Below are positions 59,022 through 64,000 of a stretch of 64,000 bases of DNA, piece by piece. Made by a program: the position numbers and the translations under genes. The notes under the pieces were generated by a model. It was not told the DNA's origin and did no database searches. It saw only the letters and a list, made by a program, of their open reading frames with translations. Source of the stretch: Coprinellus micaceus (lineage: Eukaryota > Basidiomycota > Agaricomycetes > Agaricales > Psathyrellaceae); NCBI GenBank assembly GCA_951394405.1, contig OX596336.1:3596001-3660000 (forward strand), written 5' to 3'. Each line of letters starts with the position of its first letter. Position 1 is the first letter of the stretch.

Positions 59022-62000
59022 TCAGGGGCCTGTATGTCCTCCACCTTGCTCTCGGGTTTTGTTCCTGGTCATAGGGGGACTGTGATCCCGCCACGCTTGG
59101 GCACTGGATCCCACAGCACCTCTCCCACGCTTTCGTGGGGGTACATTGGCTTCCAATGGTGAAGTGGGAGAGCCCGGCAGAGTGGTCAAGGGTGACATTC
59201 CCTGTAGAAGCCCTAAGTTACTTGGGGTCAAAATGGGCTCCGGTGCCTCCCCTGCGACTAGTCACCTTCATCAGCAGAGCGCATGATAGACAGACCTAGG
59301 TGAGGACAACTTACTACCAGCAGTGATGATTCGCATTACTGGACGCGCAGTGGACGGCCCAGGCACAGGTGCGTTGGTCCCCACGGGCATGGCTCCGCCA
59401 TCGGCCACGGGCACGGCTCCTCCGTGGGCCACGGGCTTCCCCCCACCCACGGACGCAGACCCACGATGAGGAGCGGACGCGGACGCGGGCTCACGTTGAG
59501 GAGTGGACACGGCCACTGACTTGGTGGACGGCGGGATCCTGATGGTCGTTCCTGTCCTTATGGGTGTCCGGGGAGTGGTGAGCTGCAGGGGCGAGGGAGG
59601 AGAGATTCGGTTTACCGCACTCAGGATCTTGTCGAGGTTAGTATGGACCTCTGCTCGGAAACTCGTTGCCTCCTCCTGGATGGTGCTGATACGCGCGTGA
59701 AGGTCGTCAACACGCTGCTTCAGCTCGTCAATTCCCTTCTGAGATGCACTGCTGAGGGACGCCTCCATATCGTACATCATGCTCTGAACCCGATCGAGCT
59801 CCTCCCCTTCTTTCTCCTTGAGCTGTTCGAGCTGTTCCCTAAGGCCCTCAGCAACAGCGGCGGCTAGTTCCTCTTTCCTCTTGACCTTGTCCTCCTCCAG
59901 TGCCGCCTGGATTGCCTCAAGCTTCTCTCCAAACCCAGATATCTCTGTCGCTGCTCCCTCTACCTTCTCCCACAGTCTACCCACGTCTTCGGCAATGTTC
60001 TCCTCATCCAGCTCCTTGGATCCCTTCACAGCAGTCAACTCCACCTCCAGACAGGCGACTCGAGTACCCATGGCTGCATCCATCTCTCTAAGATCCTCCA
60101 CACCAGCCTGAGCCTTGGTGACGCCATCTACAACTCCCTGATACCTCGTCTTGTCGGCTTCCGAGAACGTCAATAGTTCCGTTTGCAGGCTCGCAGATAG
60201 GTGGCCTGGTCCACGTACACGGTTCTCGACGACCTTCAGTCGATCTGCTAAGGCGTCGTGCGCCCTCGCCCGGTCGTTGCCGTTATCGCCGTGCGTCTTG
60301 AGCTTCGAAGCATGCGACTTCAACTGACCACCGATCTCGGAGAGGCTCTTCTTCGTCGAAGCCTTGAATTCGCCAAGCTCCACGGACAGTGTGTCGTGAT
60401 CGTCCTCTGCTGTGCGAAGGTCCCCGTCAAGTTCTTCCTGGAACTCGCGCACTCCCACCAACGCCTTATCCATCTCTTTGACTTTCTCTGCCTCACAAAG
60501 TGCAACACAGACCTCTCCATGTAACTGGCCCACTTTCGACTCCATTAAAAGCTGTCGATCGTGGAGGCGAACGACTTCTTCCTGCACCGTCGGTGCCACC
60601 ATCTCGTGACTATGGGCCGGAGTGACGCTCCGTGTCCACGAGCGATGGCTTTGAGTGTTGCCAGGAGGTGGTGGGAGGTGTGTGTCGTCGTCTTGAGCCT
60701 GACGCTCAACCGTTGGCGATGGACTGGCGACCGAGGTACGTGGTCTAGTACTCGGTGCGCGTGGGTTGTCTGGGGTGACCTTCAAGCCGTCAAGTCTGTA
60801 CATTATACTGTCAGTCTCCCTTCCTACGTGAACCAAGAACGAACGTACGTGGGCGTTTTTACGTGACGCCTCCTCCTCCTCTGCCGCCTTCTGCTCTTGG
60901 AGCTTCTTGAGTTCGTCTTGTTTCCTCACTGACCGCCGGACGACGACTGATGATGATCCTGGCGCGTTGGGGTCTACCTCTGTCCCACTCCCCCCTCCTG
61001 TGGCCAATGGCTCGTCGTGCTGGGTCTCCTGCTGGTCGGTCTTTGGCTTCGACCCAGATGACGCACGCATCCTTTTAATCATTTTTCCCCCGGGACGCGG
61101 GGCCTTGATTTCGGGTTCCTTCGCTTCGGGGTGTTCCTCGACAATGCCTCCAACGGCCACACTCTGTCCTTCCTCAACTTGATCTTCAGTGGGGGCCACA
61201 GGATGATCCTTGGCCTCTGGCGGTCCCTGGATCTCATCGCGAACGTGCACGGATCCCGCATTCCCTTCCCCTTCCCCTTCTGTGACTAATCCTTCCAGTC
61301 CACTGACGGCTCCTGTCCCCTCAGTACCTTCTTCCTCTCCCTCCCCAGCAGGGTCCCACCTGATCTTCAACCCGCGGCAGCTGTGGCATGCCTGCCCCTT
61401 CACGACGTACTTGCATTCCTTGTTTCGATCCACGCACTGTTTGCATTTGGTCTCATTGACTCCTACTGCATCCTTGACAGGCCTTGGTGCACGCTTTCGT
61501 CGCTTGGTTTCACCTTCCTCTTGTTTCACCCCCATCGAAGCCGCCTTCCCCCGGGACCATTTCGGGACTACCTTCTCCTTCGTCTCGCCAGCCTTTGTCC
61601 CACTTTGGCTGCCACCTGCCTCCTTGTCCCCCTTCGTGCTGTCTTTGCTGCCTCCCTCGTCTGGTGCAAATCTTGCCCTCTTCGCTCGGCTACCATCTGT
61701 CTCCTCATCGACAATAGGCGATGCCATGGGTGTCTTCCGTTTGAGTTCGGTGGCTAGGGAGAGCGGGACATCGGATCCAAAGCCAAAGTCGTCCATGAGT
61801 GGTGAATCGAAATCGATGACCAGGATGGGTTTGGGTGCGAGAGTGAAGTCACCAGACTCATCTGTGCCTGGCGTAGCCATCCTGAAGTCCCCATCTCGGT
61901 CATCCTGCTCTGCCCCCTCATCGTCCGCGTCAACATCCATATCATCTTTGCTACCACTTGCTCCCCCCTTCTCCTTTCTCTTGCGACCCCCTGTACCCCG

Positions 62001-62688
62001 CCCTCTCCTTGCGTTTCCTAGCTTGCCCTTCCCCTTGTCGACCGTGCCAATCTTCTCTTGCCCGTCGGTGCCCGTGCCCGTGGTATCGACGGAGTCCGTC
62101 TTCTCCTGGCGGGCCGTGCCCGCGCCCGTCTTCTCCTGGCTGACCGTGCCTGTGCCCGTCTTCTCCTGGCTGACCGTGCCCGCGCCCGTCTTCTCCTGGC
62201 TGACCGTGCCCGCGCCCGTGGTTTCATCTGCGCCCGTCTTCTCTGCGATCTCCGTGCCCGCGCCCGTCTTCTCTGCGATCTCCGTGCCCGCGCCCGTCTT
62301 GACCTGGCTGACCGTGCCTGTCTTCTCTGCGATGTCCGTGCCTGTTTGTTCCACTGTGTCTGTGCCTATGCCTGTACCACCCTTGTTTCCCTCGTTTTGT
62401 CAGCCATCTCCCTGAAGACGGCCTCGATCTACTCACCGTGACCTCCTTGCTGGGCGGAATTCCCAATGCCCGTTGAAGTCCAGTTTTCGTGGCCTCCTCA
62501 TCCTCTTCCCCTGGGCCCTGCTGAATTGCCGTGATCATCATTGGGCTGTGTAGCATTGTGATATCTTGCTGGGTGAGTGGACCTTTGGAGAGCAGGCCAG
62601 TCTCCCTAACCACAACCTTAAGCCATGCTTTAACCACTTTCGTTCGGTTGAACGCTCCCTTCCCCCCATATGTTTGTATCCCCAGCAT
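59022..62688 (-). CDS. uncharacterised protein E: Cys cluster, hexapeptide-type repeats and long coiled coil
   Basis: Exons are 62437..62688, 59315..62381 and 59022..59257, joined by GT-AG introns of 55 and 57 nt. The sum is 3555 nt, 1184 aa. After an N-terminal ~85-residue helical part comes a repeat array (about residues 99-195) of EKTGAGTVSQ and EKTGAGTEIA units encoded by GGGCAC-containing 33-bp repeats. Next are a basic NLS-like stretch (GRKRKEKGG), an acidic region, and a Cys cluster near 395-425 (CKQCVDRNKECKYV, ACHSCRGLKIRW) resembling, but not equal to, fungal Zn2Cys6 domains. The region ~690-1000 is a long coiled coil (LKEKEGEELDRVQSMMYDME). The tail is Pro/Gly/Ser rich. It may bind DNA and oligomerise; that is inference. 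An upstream exon with ATG at 62905 (MSNILNQFASPGSAQ) may belong to it, but its phase does not join, with a run of nine A in between. Confidence 0.6.
62040..62350. repeat. coding 33-bp tandem repeat rich in GGGCAC/GGGCGCGG words
   Basis: Array in exon 2 of gene E. Plus-strand units read CCGCGCCCGTCTTCTCCTGG with small changes. A related but shorter run lies in the C-terminal coding part of gene E at ~59375-59510 (ggccacgggcacggctcc). The repeats keep the frame. Confidence 0.75.
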
Positions 62689-63086
62689 GGATTCACCCTA
62701 GTTATGTATGAGGGACAGTTGTTATATACTGATTTGAATTATCCTTACAGTGAGGAGGCATAGCTTCTCTTTTTTTTTCGCTGCCATCGTCGTCCACTGT
62801 GGTCCATGTCGCGGCCTCTCTGACTATCTGATCAAGTTCGTTGAGCTTCTCCTGCGTGCGCTGGGCTGAACCGGGTGATGCAAACTGGTTGAGAATGTTG
62901 CTCATTGGCTCGGTGAAAGCGTTTGGTTTTGCTGCAACGTCGTTGGATTAGATCAAGATGACAACAGAGTCCGTTTCCATTTTGCTGAATGCTCATATTG
63001 ATGGACCTTCCCACAGCTGTTCAAGAAGATCGATCTCGATCATCAATAGTTGCTGCTTCAATACGCCTTCCTCCACTACCACAATC

Positions 63087-63835
63087 ATGGAGGCTCAAAT
63101 GTCTACGTCTGCGAAGGGAGATGTTTCCGGTAAGCATTGTTCACGATTGTACTGTAAGTTTTTCAATTCACCCCCATTCACAGCTGACCTCGCCATGGAC
63201 GTCGATGGTGCCGCGATCGCGGTCGAAGAAGGCAGTGTTGCGCAACAAGGTGTGTCCGTCCTCTATTGCCTGCCAGAACATTCGACTCATTGAGACCTCT
63301 CTTGGGGTTCCCATTGGTAGACGATGTCTCCTCCCCGAAGGATGACTTGGGCGATCTTTGCTCAAGTTCTCCGGTTGAGCACGACTTCAGGGACATCTGT
63401 TCCAGTACGCCCGATCGCGAGCCTCAGGCCATTCCTGATCAACGCACTCTCGAGGAAAAGTTACGAGACAGGGAGGAGGAGGCAAATAGGGTTTGGAAGG
63501 AGGTAAACGACAGTTTTCTGAAGAAATTAGACGTCGATCCCGCGCTCATCCAGAATTGGATGCCAAGGGGAATCGACATGAGTTGGAGTGCGCGTAGTTT
63601 GAACGCCATGTCCATCTCCTGCCAATTCGTTGAGGCTCAGCGGGATGACTTGGTTACAACGAGGGACAACGAGATGGCCCACTTCAAGAGGCATATCCAC
63701 ATCCGCCTGGACTTGGATAGGGCCCTCAGTGCTGTCAAGCGTGCTCTGAAGGCCCAGCAGAAACATACCATGATCGAGGATATCTTGAGGTCCCAGTTCT
63801 CGAGCAAGGACAGTGTTTTGGTTGAGAACAATTGA
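63087..63835 (+). CDS. uncharacterised protein F, 207 aa
   Basis: Exons are 63087..63129, 63184..63249 and 63321..63835, with GT-AG introns of 54 and 71 nt. The sum is 624 nt and in phase. The N-terminus is Met/Ser/Asp rich (MEAQMSTSAKGDVS, DLAMDVDGAA). The middle is acidic (DDVSSPKDDLGDLCSSS). The C-terminal ~120 residues are helical and charged (EEKLRDREEEANRVWKEVND, HIHIRLDLDRALSAVKRAL). No domain is recognised. It is divergent from gene E, with about 180 bp between this ATG and the possible upstream gene E start at 62905. The final frame ends cleanly before an AT-rich 3' flank (tgatatatatctag). Confidence 0.6.
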
Positions 63836-64000
63836 TATATATCTAGTGATGGTCACGGGTAACCCGCGGGTAGCGGCGCAGCGACTGTTGGAAGACAATG
63901 CTCATGTCAACTCTATCTCTACAAAGAATACCTCTATTTCGAACGTTTTACTTATCTTCTATTGTTCTACAGAGAACAACAACCACCTTGTATTATTCCC
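63836..64000. other. 3' flank at the window edge
   Basis: A short AT-richer stretch after gene F. Nothing further can be supported before the window ends. Confidence 0.4.

Noticed and set aside
61210..62415. 401-aa plus-strand frame opposite gene E
   Set aside because: It mirrors the repeat-rich coding strand of gene E. Its Ser/Pro/Val composition is that of antisense of KTGAGTVSQ repeats and it lacks splice or domain evidence.

Overview
The window comes from a filamentous basidiomycete fungus, most likely an agaricomycete. Genes are cut by many 50-75 nt GT-AG introns. There is a KDZ transposase with a CxC2-type cysteine cluster, a DUF6698 protein, hAT relics, caspase-like proteins of the agaricomycete type and a HAC1/XBP1-like bZIP factor. 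No species is claimed.

Layout. 1-3.9 kb: degenerate DNA without an intact gene. 3.9-7.2 kb: a four-exon gene for a multi-pass membrane protein with a very long Ser/Pro-rich tail. 9.5-23.7 kb: three paralogous genes for membrane-anchored caspase-like proteins, all lacking the catalytic His and Cys motifs. Copy 1 carries a one-base frameshift, copy 2 is intact (726 aa, all exon phases add up) and copy 3 does not join cleanly at its last intron. Copies 2 and 3 sit in a tandem segmental duplication of about 6 kb that also carried a neighbouring bZIP gene. The copy next to caspase-like gene 2 is a decayed pseudogene (18.8-20.2 kb, minus strand) and the copy next to gene 3 is the full HAC1-like gene (25.4-27.1 kb, minus strand). 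The HAC1-like gene has two long overlapping frames and an Ire1-like 7-nt loop at the point where the frame must change. Two short non-autonomous transposons lie almost end to end between copies 1 and 2.

27-48 kb is a transposon graveyard. It holds a DUF6698 pseudogene split by a MITE, two large foldback elements built from AGCTGAGCT-type inverted repeats in opposite orientations, a truncated hAT transposase, a 400-bp hairpin made of two head-to-head tRNA-like sequences, a perfect 67-bp palindrome and a broken agaricomycete transposon-associated protein gene.

48.4-63.8 kb is different. It is a compact set of intron-containing genes around a KDZ transposase: three minus-strand genes (two orphans and the transposase), a divergent 774-aa orphan on the plus strand, a small minus-strand frame, a 1184-aa minus-strand protein with a Cys cluster and long coiled coil, and a 207-aa plus-strand gene. 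The exon phases of five of these seven close without frame breaks. G/C-rich hexamer arrays (GGGCAC/GGACAC type) recur across this block between genes, in an intron and inside coding exons, and I did not see them elsewhere in the window. This block is the best candidate here for a little-described composite mobile system.
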